Origin: a virus
DNA: 44,217 bases
Strand: one strand, 5' to 3'
IMG/VR virus record: IMGVR_UViG_3300032205_000001
Coordinates: 1-44,217 of that record
Part shown: positions 29,850 to 35,579 of the stretch, piece after piece
Layout: each line of letters begins with the position of its first letter
How positions within the stretch are numbered: position 1 is the first letter of the stretch
Position numbers and translations under genes: made by a program
Notes under the pieces: generated by a model
The model's input: the letters and a program-made list of their open reading frames with translations, nothing else
The model's database searches: none
Told to the model about the DNA's origin: nothing

Positions 29850-30132
29850 TTTGGTCCTCCTTCTCGAAGGTATCAAACAGGTCGTCATAGCCCAGTGCCT
29901 TTAGTTCCTCGTCAGCCTGTTTTTTGCTCTCGGTGACATAGATCTGTAAAGCTTCTGCAGCCGACACCATCTCCTGCGCCTGTGACCATTTCTGGAACTT
30001 GGCGATACAGGTGCCGTTGGCTGCAATCACTTCCCAGGTCCAGTCTTGCTCGACCTTCCAGGGCAGCGGGTTCTTCATGATCTGACGCCAGAGCAGCTCC
30101 CTTGCCCACTCAGTCATGCTGAGATCGTTCAT
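29842..30132 (-). CDS. Hypothetical protein, 96 aa
   Basis: N-terminal helix (MTEWARELLWRQIM), a beta hairpin (WTWEVIAANGTCIAKF) and a C-terminal acidic helix pair. ATGA at its start. No family recognised. Confidence 0.7.
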   Translation of the reverse strand: MNDLSMTEWARELLWRQIMKNPLPWKVEQDWTWEVIAANGTCIAKFQKWSQAQEMVSAAEALQIYVTESKKQADEELKALGYDDLFDTFEKEDQNV

Positions 30133-30326
30133 GGCGTTTTCCCTAACGCCTTGGCAACTGCGGAGATGAACTCATCGGGTGTCATCGAGTTGAACTTCTC
30201 GCACATCGGTAGCCCGTGAATAATCCCGTCGGTCTTGTCGGTCTTTGGATCTATAGACTCCGAGAGCAGGAGCCCACAGAACGGACATGGGCATAGCGGC
30301 TTGGCGTGAAATGTCTGTTCAGTCAT
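30129..30326 (-). CDS. Cys-pair protein, 65 aa
   Basis: CPCPFCG near the N-terminus and a later Cys (LPMCEKF) suggest zinc binding. The C-terminal MTPDEFISAVAKALGKTP is an amphipathic helix. ATGA to the next gene. Confidence 0.65.
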   Translation of the reverse strand: MTEQTFHAKPLCPCPFCGLLLSESIDPKTDKTDGIIHGLPMCEKFNSMTPDEFISAVAKALGKTP

Positions 30327-30726
30327 TGGGGAGCCTTGTGGTGTGCAGCTCTCGCGCGAGCTTGCCGTTTATCCACACAGACTCGTAGATTTCATGTTTG
30401 AATGCAATTTCGAGCAGCTCGAACAAAGTCTGCTCAGCATCCTCGTCATTTAGCCAGTCACCGATGGGCTGGCGCGTCTTGACCGTGATGGGCTCTCTAG
30501 TGGTGCGCTCTAGGACGAATAGCTCCACAGCCATCTGCCACCGTCGGCTGCCGTTCTCTGTGCTCGTCCTGCCTGCGTCAGCGGGCTCCATGAACACTTC
30601 AACTCGGAACGGAAACGTCAGCTTCACACGCTTGCAGAAGTCTTTCCAGAGCACCTCCTGCATGTCGATCGGTGGACCGCATGTGCAATCGGCAGGGTGT
30701 TGTTCACAGCCTGGGCAGATCGTCAT
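30319..30726 (-). CDS. Hypothetical protein with N-terminal Cys cluster, 135 aa
   Basis: MTICPGCEQHPADCTCGPP gives four Cys, a compact metal site. The main domain is beta-rich, with Thr/Arg-rich strands, then an acidic helix (NDEDAEQTLFELLEIAF). Function unknown. Confidence 0.7.
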   Translation of the reverse strand: MTICPGCEQHPADCTCGPPIDMQEVLWKDFCKRVKLTFPFRVEVFMEPADAGRTSTENGSRRWQMAVELFVLERTTREPITVKTRQPIGDWLNDEDAEQTLFELLEIAFKHEIYESVWINGKLARELHTTRLPND

Positions 30727-30734
30727 GACTCAGC

Positions 30735-31007
30735 TTACCTCATCGACCACTTGGACTTGCTCTTCCATTGCTTTGGCTTACGATTACCACGAGCGATGCG
30801 ACCACGTTGCTCGGAATCTCGGATGCATCCGGCCCGTTGGAGAATCATCTGAATGTAGCTGACCTTCTGGTTGTATGTCCTCGGTTCATCGAGGTACGAG
30901 AAGATCATGTCGTAGATCTCGTGCGACTTGACGTCACTTCTGTAGAGAGCAACTACACGTTGTTGTTGTTCTGGTGAAGCAATGACTGGTCGACGTTTTG
31001 CCGCCAT
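30735..31007 (-). CDS. Helix-turn-helix-like basic protein, 90 aa
   Basis: ATG 31007 in a TGATG overlap. SPEQQQRVVALYRSDVKSHEIYDMIFSYL resembles a recombinase/transposase-type HTH start, then VSYIQMILQRAGCIRDSEQRGR. A strongly basic tail (KPKQWKSKSKWSMR) follows. A small DNA-binding protein is likely; target unknown. Confidence 0.65.
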   Translation of the reverse strand: MAAKRRPVIASPEQQQRVVALYRSDVKSHEIYDMIFSYLDEPRTYNQKVSYIQMILQRAGCIRDSEQRGRIARGNRKPKQWKSKSKWSMR

Positions 31008-31519
31008 CAGTAGTAGCTGAAGCTGTCCTTCTTGCTCTTTGTCCTGTCCTTGCAGATCTTCTCGAACGTGATGTCCTCGCGGATTGGTTGGCCAACTGCC
31101 GCAGCCAGCACCCACTCAGCGTTGTAGACGAAACGCCAGTTCGGCGAACCATCCATGCCTTCGGCCTGCCAGCGAGCATCGGGGTTCCACTCGATGTAGC
31201 CGTGGAAGGTGTCGATGTCGGTGTCCAGGTTGCGGCACCATTCCGAGAACTCCTCGCCATCGAACTCCAGCTCGGAGACCTTGTAGCCGCACTTCGAGCA
31301 GTACTCGGCCTTTGGATCTTTGGCCTTGGTTGCCTCGCAGCACTTCTTGAGCTTCGGTGCGTTCTCGACGAGATATTGTTCTTTGAGGTACTCGGCTAGG
31401 TCGACGAGCGCCTCTTTGGCGTCCTTAAACGTCTTCTTTGATGTCCACGGCATGTACGCGAGCCGCTGGCTCTCGACGTAGCCAAAGTTCAGAACCAACG
31501 TGTATCGTTTTCCAGCCAC
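31007..31519 (-). CDS. Zinc-ribbon-containing protein, 170 aa
   Basis: KKCCEATKAKDPKAEYCSKCG in the middle forms a four-Cys site between an N-terminal strand/helix region and a C-terminal aromatic domain (WCRNLDTDIDTFHGYIEW). Shares one base with the upstream stop. Function unknown. Confidence 0.7.
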   Translation of the reverse strand: MAGKRYTLVLNFGYVESQRLAYMPWTSKKTFKDAKEALVDLAEYLKEQYLVENAPKLKKCCEATKAKDPKAEYCSKCGYKVSELEFDGEEFSEWCRNLDTDIDTFHGYIEWNPDARWQAEGMDGSPNWRFVYNAEWVLAAAVGQPIREDITFEKICKDRTKSKKDSFSYY

Positions 31520-31749
31520 TATCCCTCCAAGTTCTCTTCGATGTATTTGCGCAGCTTGCCAGGCGTTACAGGAAGACCCTTGGCAGTGCAGTGCTCATCA
31601 AAACAAAAGTGACCCTCCGGCGTCCGGCCGCCGATGTACCAGTTCAGAATGCGCAGCTTCTTGCCGGACGGCTTCCACAGTGTGGTGGCCATATTGCCGA
31701 CGAGGTAGCGCCAAATTCCCGATTCGAGCGTGAGCTTCCGTGGTTTCAT
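31519..31749 (-). CDS. Hypothetical protein, 76 aa
   Basis: ATG 31749 (ATGA). KPRKLTLESGIWRYLVGN then RILNWYIGGR and FCFDEHC look like a small beta sheet followed by a helix (PGKLRKYIEENL). No family recognised with certainty. Confidence 0.7.
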   Translation of the reverse strand: MKPRKLTLESGIWRYLVGNMATTLWKPSGKKLRILNWYIGGRTPEGHFCFDEHCTAKGLPVTPGKLRKYIEENLEG

Positions 31750-32084
31750 GGCTTCCAGAACCCGCATTCTGAGATAGAGCAGAGCTTGTGCTCGTGGCAC
31801 ATGTCGCAGTGGTGGTCTTTGTACTCGCACCCCTTGAGCTTGCCGCGTTCCCAGCGTGGCTCATGGTCATGACAACCAAAGCATGAGCAGTCGCGTGGTC
31901 CATCACCTGGAACACGTAGTGGCCAAGGATGCGCTGGGTCTTCACAGTTACAGAGTCCCCAGGTTTCGCCATCGGTCCAGCCGTACGAGCAGTTGTGCAT
32001 GTCGTCGACATGCCAAGATGGTGCCGCCGGAAGCGGATAGTTCGGCGTTCCCATTTCCTCTAGCAGCTCGTTGATCGTCTTCAT
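31746..32084 (-). CDS. Cys/His-rich protein, 112 aa
   Basis: Thirteen Cys and many His spread over 112 residues (GLCNCEDPAHPWPL, CSCFGCHDHEP, HHCDMCHEHKLC), so several zinc ions are likely. ATG at 32084 is only 21 nt from the divergent ATG at 32106. Confidence 0.7.
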   Translation of the reverse strand: MKTINELLEEMGTPNYPLPAAPSWHVDDMHNCSYGWTDGETWGLCNCEDPAHPWPLRVPGDGPRDCSCFGCHDHEPRWERGKLKGCEYKDHHCDMCHEHKLCSISECGFWKP

Positions 32085-32105
32085 GGTTTAGGCTAGTGTC
32101 CTTGC

Positions 32106-32402
32106 ATGGTTCCAGCGGACGTCAACACTCTCACTACCGATGGGCACGTTCACCAGGTCTCCAGCAGAGTGCCGATTGAAACCACGAGAAATGTCGGCGA
32201 AATCGGCACAGTAACTGCTGAAGACCCTGAAAATCCTGGACAGTATATTCAGGTGCTGGGTCGATTGACGAACGTTTTTGAGACGGTTCCTGCAACACGG
32301 TACGTCTGCAACTGCAACATCGCGTTTGATCGGGTCGACTCCGACTTGACCGCCGATGAATTCTTTACACAAGGCGCAGCGGTCAACTGTCCGAATTGCT
32401 AG
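32106..32402 (+). CDS. Lone rightward gene inside the leftward block, 98 aa
   Basis: Protein-like sequence with strand-rich N-terminal two thirds and a C-terminal CNCN...CPNC cluster. It is the only plausible plus-strand gene before 34.8 kb. Its TAG stop overlaps the TAG of the convergent gene in a shared CTAG. No GAAA/TGTAG promoter or ribosome-binding site is visible before the ATG. The complementary frame is less protein-like. Confidence 0.55.
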   Translation: MVPADVNTLTTDGHVHQVSSRVPIETTRNVGEIGTVTAEDPENPGQYIQVLGRLTNVFETVPATRYVCNCNIAFDRVDSDLTADEFFTQGAAVNCPNC

Positions 32403-32794
32403 CGCTCCGACAGAGGCGGCAGGGTGACCTTGGCGCGAATTTCCGCAGCCAGCTCCTTTGCACGAGCCAAAGGCACGAAGCCTGGCTCTTGTGAGTTGCG
32501 AGGCGACGAGAACAGGTAGCCACCCTCGACCTTTTCGACAGCGCACCGCTTGAACGATTCCGAGTGACCGTTCTCGATGGCAGCCGCCAGCTCGATTATC
32601 TCCCAGGCCGTGCCCTCGACGCAGGCATCGGAGATCCTGCCAGAGTACATGAGCGCAGCCCCGTACTCGGTCGGCTTCATCCAGCGCTCGTTCGGGTGTT
32701 CGGCGCGCTCGATCGTCCACCAGTCGCCCATGTGTTCGGACTTGACGACAGCCAGCTTGACGTCGTTTCCAGGCTGCAAAACGTACTCGTTCAT
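32399..32794 (-). CDS. Hypothetical protein, 131 aa
   Basis: ATG 32794 (ATGA). Beta-rich N-terminus (NEYVLQPGNDVKLAVVKSEH), a Trp pair (DWWTIERAEH) and a helical C-terminus (LARAKELAAEIRAKV). Its stop is shared with the convergent rightward gene. Confidence 0.7.
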   Translation of the reverse strand: MNEYVLQPGNDVKLAVVKSEHMGDWWTIERAEHPNERWMKPTEYGAALMYSGRISDACVEGTAWEIIELAAAIENGHSESFKRCAVEKVEGGYLFSSPRNSQEPGFVPLARAKELAAEIRAKVTLPPLSER

Positions 32795-33069
32795 GACTTC
32801 CCTTTGGATGGTGCCTCGTACTCGTGATCGCAGATTTGGCAGGTGAACAGCCCCGTGTTGGCCGATAGGATCTTGGTCGCCTTCGAGCCGCAGTTCGGGC
32901 ATGTCCGCCAGGTCGAAACCCTCTTGGGCTTCTTCATGTCGGCGACGCACGGAATGATCTCCAGCTCACCCGGGGCCGTAGTTCGCTCGTGGTAGCGCGG
33001 GCCATTCACACCATCCCGCAGCCCAAGCCAGCCCGGCTCTTTGCACCCACGGCATTCTGCGTTCGCCAC
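32791..33069 (-). CDS. Zinc-ribbon protein, 92 aa, leaderless GTG start
   Basis: CRGC near the N-terminus and CPNC/CQIC in the C-terminal half; the latter is a complete ribbon (CPNCGSKATKIL ... CQICDHEY). GTG at 33069 is exactly 7 nt after TGTAG of an exact consensus promoter. Confidence 0.72.
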   Translation of the reverse strand: MANAECRGCKEPGWLGLRDGVNGPRYHERTTAPGELEIIPCVADMKKPKRVSTWRTCPNCGSKATKILSANTGLFTCQICDHEYEAPSKGKS

Positions 33070-33102
33070 GAGCTACCTACAGGCTACCTTCGAGATACTT
33101 TC
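33070..33102 (-). promoter_or_regulatory. Leaderless-type promoter of 32791-33069
   Basis: GAAA (33102-33099), 17 nt, TGTAG (33081-33077), 7 nt, GTG. Exact match. A perfect CGCAAGTACTTGCG palindrome begins 11 bp further upstream. Confidence 0.87.
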
Positions 33103-33112
33103 AAGCTACCCA

Positions 33113-33126
33113 CGCAAGTACTTGCG
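33113..33126. promoter_or_regulatory. Perfect palindrome CGCAAGTACTTGCG
   Basis: A 14-bp perfect dyad just upstream of the -35 element of the promoter at 33070-33102. A near copy (CGCAAGTATATGCG) lies at 34268-34281. Probably a protein-binding site. Confidence 0.5.
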
Positions 33127-33130
33127 CGGC

Positions 33131-33334
33131 TCAGCCAATGGTCCAACCTTTGGCGCGCTCTGCCCGTCCCAAAGCCACCATGATGTCCTCGCGATCGTAC
33201 TTTGAGCCCATGGTGTAGAGCAGCACGCGGAACTTCAAGGCTTCTTGAGTATTTGCGACACCGAATTCCTTTTCTAGTTCAGCGAATTGCTCGGCGTTCT
33301 TGGGCTTGTAGTCGGGATAGTAAATAGTGGACAT
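33131..33334 (-). CDS. Hypothetical protein, 67 aa
   Basis: ATG 33334 is 7 nt after GGTAG, but the expected GAAA 17 nt further is missing (ATCT), so a leaderless promoter is doubtful. STIYYPDYKPKNAEQFAELEKEFG then helices. No family recognised. Confidence 0.65.
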   Translation of the reverse strand: MSTIYYPDYKPKNAEQFAELEKEFGVANTQEALKFRVLLYTMGSKYDREDIMVALGRAERAKGWTIG

Positions 33335-33341
33335 GATTGAC

Positions 33342-33635
33342 CTACCAGTCAGAGAAATCGGTGAGATTGCACCGGGCAGCACCCGTATCGTCTTCCTTGT
33401 CGGTCCTTCGGGTGTCGAAGACAGCCTCTAAGATCCGGTCCTTCAGCTCGTTGCGTACGCAAATACCGCATTCAACAGCTAAAAATGTCCCGAGCCCCGT
33501 TGGCGTGATGACGTACGAAATCCTGCCGCCGGCAGCCCCGCAATAGGGCTCCTCGCCGTCATGAGCCTCAGCAAGGTGCTTCTTGTACCAGGCGTCGTAC
33601 TTGGCGCGCTCAGCTTCATCCAGCTCGAACTTCAT
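33342..33635 (-). CDS. Conserved small protein with PYCGAAGG and CGICV motifs, 97 aa
   Basis: An N-terminal charged helix (DEAERAKYDAWYKKHLAEA) is followed by EPYCGAAGGRISYVITPTGLG, CGICVRNELKD and LTDFSDW. I recall similar small proteins in phages and bacteria. Function unknown. Confidence 0.7.
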   Translation of the reverse strand: MKFELDEAERAKYDAWYKKHLAEAHDGEEPYCGAAGGRISYVITPTGLGTFLAVECGICVRNELKDRILEAVFDTRRTDKEDDTGAARCNLTDFSDW

Positions 33636-33874
33636 GTGCGCTCACCGGCAGCTTCGGCCTCAGCGATGATCCACGCCGCCAGGCGCTTGCCCTGGACCAT
33701 GTCTTCGGCCATGAGCTTCTCCAGCTGCACGGTCTCGGAACATTCGAGGCCGACCATGTCGTCGTCCTCCAGCTTCTTATACAGCTCGTCTCGGAGCCTC
33801 TGGCGCCCTTCGAACTGGAGGGCACAAACGAGAGCTTCCTGACGTGATGTGATGGGCTCGTGGGACGTAATCAT
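33632..33874 (-). CDS. Hypothetical helical protein, 80 aa
   Basis: Acidic, helical (RLRDELYKKLEDDDMVG and later LEKLMAEDMVQGKRLAAWII). ATGA overlap with the next gene. Unknown. Confidence 0.65.
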   Translation of the reverse strand: MITSHEPITSRQEALVCALQFEGRQRLRDELYKKLEDDDMVGLECSETVQLEKLMAEDMVQGKRLAAWIIAEAEAAGERT

Positions 33875-33901
33875 GCGCCAGACGAGCTATCACCCATAAT
33901 C

Positions 33902-34159
33902 TCAATTGTCACGCGATACAGAGACAACCACGCGCCCAATGGTGAGGAGGAGCCTCATGCCCTCGCTTAGCTTGTTGATCATCTGCATGAGGCCTGGTTC
34001 AGGAACTCGTGGGTCGATGTGTTCTGAGATATTGAAGTGCGCCTGGAATAGTTCAGACCGCGCCTTACTCAGCGACACGTCGAACGTGGCTTTGCAGGTA
34101 GCTACAACCAGCGCCATGACGTGAGGAGAAACGATTCGTCGACGAGCGAGACTTTCCAT
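33902..34159 (-). CDS. First gene of the leftward block, 85 aa
   Basis: ATG 34159 has AGGAAGG about 10 nt upstream, so this operon head uses an ordinary ribosome-binding site; a TTG at 34186 is an alternative. Helical throughout with many Val, Leu and Ser (SPHVMALVVATCKATF). It faces the non-coding hub, so its promoter should lie within 34160-34500. Confidence 0.65.
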   Translation of the reverse strand: MESLARRRIVSPHVMALVVATCKATFDVSLSKARSELFQAHFNISEHIDPRVPEPGLMQMINKLSEGMRLLLTIGRVVVSVSRDN

Positions 34160-34488
34160 TTCTAACCACCCTTCCTGTTTTGACAATCGTTACTGCTGGC
34201 GGGAAGGAATCACCTATGAAAGTGCTCTGTCAATAGTCTAAGCCTAAGACCTTCCAACGGTCGCCCGCGCAAGTATATGCGTGGATTCACGTACAAAGCA
34301 GGAATGATCATATAATGCCGAGGCATTTCCCATAGGTACCCTCGGTATTTGACGTTCACTTCAAGACTATCCTACATCGATCGATGAACCATGCTTTGTC
34401 CAGCTGTGGTTGAAGCAGGTTAGACTTCGGCGCCGTAAATACTTTCACATCTTGACAACCATCAACCACCTACGCGGACAAGGACTTA

Positions 34489-34506
34489 GAAAACTCACGA
34501 GTTTTC
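34489..34506. promoter_or_regulatory. Operator palindrome 1 (GAAAACTC-AC-GAGTTTTC)
   Basis: Perfect 8-bp arms with a 2-bp centre. First of five full copies in the window. Confidence 0.65.
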
Positions 34507-34630
34507 CGAACAGTAAGAGAAGAACTGGAGGCAGGAACTAGGAGGAGAGGGTATTCGTTCCAAGAATAGGGGAGGAGAAGGAGGAGTAGAATCAGGTCGA
34601 CTATCAAGCGCCCGTCCCTCTACGGGGCCT

Positions 34631-34638
34631 GAAAACTC
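34631..34638 (-). promoter_or_regulatory. Operator half site (GAAAACTC)
   Basis: One arm of the palindrome in reverse orientation, between palindromes 1 and 2. Confidence 0.45.
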
Positions 34639-34665
34639 TCGCAAATGATCGACGCAAGTGGATCG

Positions 34666-34683
34666 GAAAACTCATGAGTTTTC
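34666..34683. promoter_or_regulatory. Operator palindrome 2 (GAAAACTC-AT-GAGTTTTC)
   Basis: Identical to palindrome 3 at 35313, including the AT centre; the two flank the ribbon-helix-helix gene. Confidence 0.68.
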
Positions 34684-34785
34684 TCGGTTTGCGTTAGATC
34701 TGCCAAGATCCTGCTCAGGCCGCCCTTCTACGCAAGTGGATCTATGGCTGCCCTGTACATGATCGGATCAGATCAAGCCTGGGTA

Positions 34786-34794
34786 GAGTTTTCC
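34786..34794 (+). promoter_or_regulatory. Operator half site (GAGTTTTCC)
   Basis: 29 bp before the next half site and 46 bp before the regulator start codon. Confidence 0.5.
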
Positions 34795-34814
34795 GATTGG
34801 GGTATCCAATCCTG

Positions 34815-34823
34815 GAGTTTTCC
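34815..34823 (+). promoter_or_regulatory. Operator half site at the regulator promoter
   Basis: GAGTTTTCC directly abuts CATATACT, a likely -10 (TATACT, 34825-34830) for the regulator gene, so binding here should block that promoter. Confidence 0.55.
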
Positions 34824-34839
34824 ATATACTGTCTGCGTC

Positions 34840-35226
34840 ATGAGTTCTAAGCAGACGCGCAGATCTATTAGTGTTTCTCAGGATGTGTACGACAGGTTGA
34901 AGGCCTGGTGCGACGCCAATGGGCGCTCTCAGTCCGATGTTGTGGAGCAGGAGACTCGTAAGTTCCTAGGGATGGAACCACGCACGAAAGTTTCGGTCAG
35001 ACTTCCTCAAGTTTCGGCGAAAGTCCCCCGAGTTTCGGCGAAAGTGTCTACTGTTTCGGAGAGGTTGAAAGAAACTACGCCCGAGTCCACGTGGACGCCG
35101 GCCATCGAGCTTCCTGCTGGAGTTCGCAACTCCGGCTCACGAGTAGAGACCATCAAGGAGGTCGTGGAGTCCAAGAAGGTAGAGCCGCCGCCTGGGGACA
35201 AGGCTTCCAAGATCTTTACGTTCTAG
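34840..35226 (+). CDS. Ribbon-helix-helix DNA-binding regulator, 128 aa
   Basis: RRSISVSQDVYDRLKAW followed by GRSQSDVVEQETRKFL (about 7-43) is a clear Arc/CopG/MetJ-type ribbon-helix-helix, with a beta strand then two helices. The remaining 85 residues are Pro/Ser/Val/Lys-rich with a repeated VSxKVPxVSxKV pattern, probably extended. ATG 34840 was chosen because the fold starts there. Operator-like sites lie on both sides, implying autorepression. It is the best candidate master regulator of the rightward block. Confidence 0.8.
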   Translation: MSSKQTRRSISVSQDVYDRLKAWCDANGRSQSDVVEQETRKFLGMEPRTKVSVRLPQVSAKVPRVSAKVSTVSERLKETTPESTWTPAIELPAGVRNSGSRVETIKEVVESKKVEPPPGDKASKIFTF

Positions 35227-35233
35227 AGAACGT

Positions 35234-35253
35234 CGTCTACCGATCAGTAGACG
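35234..35253 (+). terminator. Hairpin after the regulator gene
   Basis: CGTCTAC and GTAGACG pair (7 bp) around CGATCA, 8 nt after the stop; followed by TTGTCTGTT, a weak U-tract. Confidence 0.5.
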
Positions 35254-35312
35254 TTGTCTGTTCGTGATCGGTCATCGTCTATTGGTTGGATGATCAAGGC
35301 GCCGAGGGTATG

Positions 35313-35330
35313 GAAAACTCATGAGTTTTC
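35313..35330. promoter_or_regulatory. Operator palindrome 3 (GAAAACTC-AT-GAGTTTTC)
   Basis: Perfect dyad in the gap between the regulator and the ATPase unit, about 135 bp before the next promoter's -35 element. Confidence 0.65.
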
Positions 35331-35464
35331 TACTTCCCACCCTGATCGCCGGCCCAGACCTTGACAGTTGCTAGTGCCGCCTGCTGGTACAGAACAGCGG
35401 GGATTGCGTTTGATCTCGGAGTATCTCTCCATACTCGCGTACCCTGGACAATGCACGAATCTCC

Positions 35465-35497
35465 GAAAATCCGTACGAGCTGAGCTGTAGTGCGGGA
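35465..35497 (+). promoter_or_regulatory. Promoter of the leader ORF/ATPase unit
   Basis: GAAA (35465-35468), 17 nt, TGTAG (35486-35490), exact consensus. There is no start codon 7 nt on; the predicted RNA begins ATACGGAGG and carries a 13 nt leader with a ribosome-binding site. Confidence 0.75.
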
Positions 35498-35510
35498 ATA
35501 CGGAGGATTG

Positions 35511-35579
35511 ATGGCACTGAACCTAAATCCAGTATCGGGGATGAAAATGTTCTGCTGCTCGCCGGTAGTGTCTCCATGA
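35511..35579 (+). CDS. 22-codon leader ORF before the ATPase
   Basis: ATG 35511 has GGAGG 4 nt upstream and the ORF (MALNLNPVSG...CCSPVVSP) ends in TGA overlapping the ATPase ATG (ATGA). The overlap and ribosome-binding site suggest a translational-coupling leader. The second promoter (35543-35575) lies inside it, so a leaderless ATPase mRNA would bypass it. Confidence 0.5.
   Translation: MALNLNPVSGMKMFCCSPVVSP
35543..35575 (+). promoter_or_regulatory. Leaderless-type promoter of the ATPase
   Basis: GAAA (35543-35546), 17 nt, GGTAG (35564-35568), 7 nt, ATG. One mismatch in the -10. Confidence 0.65.

Larger units (their letters stand above)
34160..34839. other. Non-coding regulatory hub between the two blocks
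   Basis: About 680 bp without a credible gene. It holds two full GAAAACTC/GAGTTTTC palindromes and three half sites, the imperfect dyad CGCAAGTATATGCG (34268-34281), an isolated TATAAT (34311-34316) followed by GC-rich inverted repeats, a purine-rich tract (about 34515-34590) and the 13-bp direct repeat ACGCAAGTGGATC at about 34653 and 34732. It is the obvious divergent control region for the leftward operon and the regulator gene. Confidence 0.65.

Noticed and set aside
33335-33367. Leaderless promoter for 33131-33334
   Set aside because: GGTAG with 7 nt to ATG is present, but the -35 reads ATCT and GGTAG includes the stop of the upstream gene, so chance is likely.
34515-34590. Purine-rich tract as a leaderless promoter (GAAT-N17-AGTAG)
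   Set aside because: Two mismatches and no start codon 7 nt on; the GGAGG repeats more likely reflect composition.
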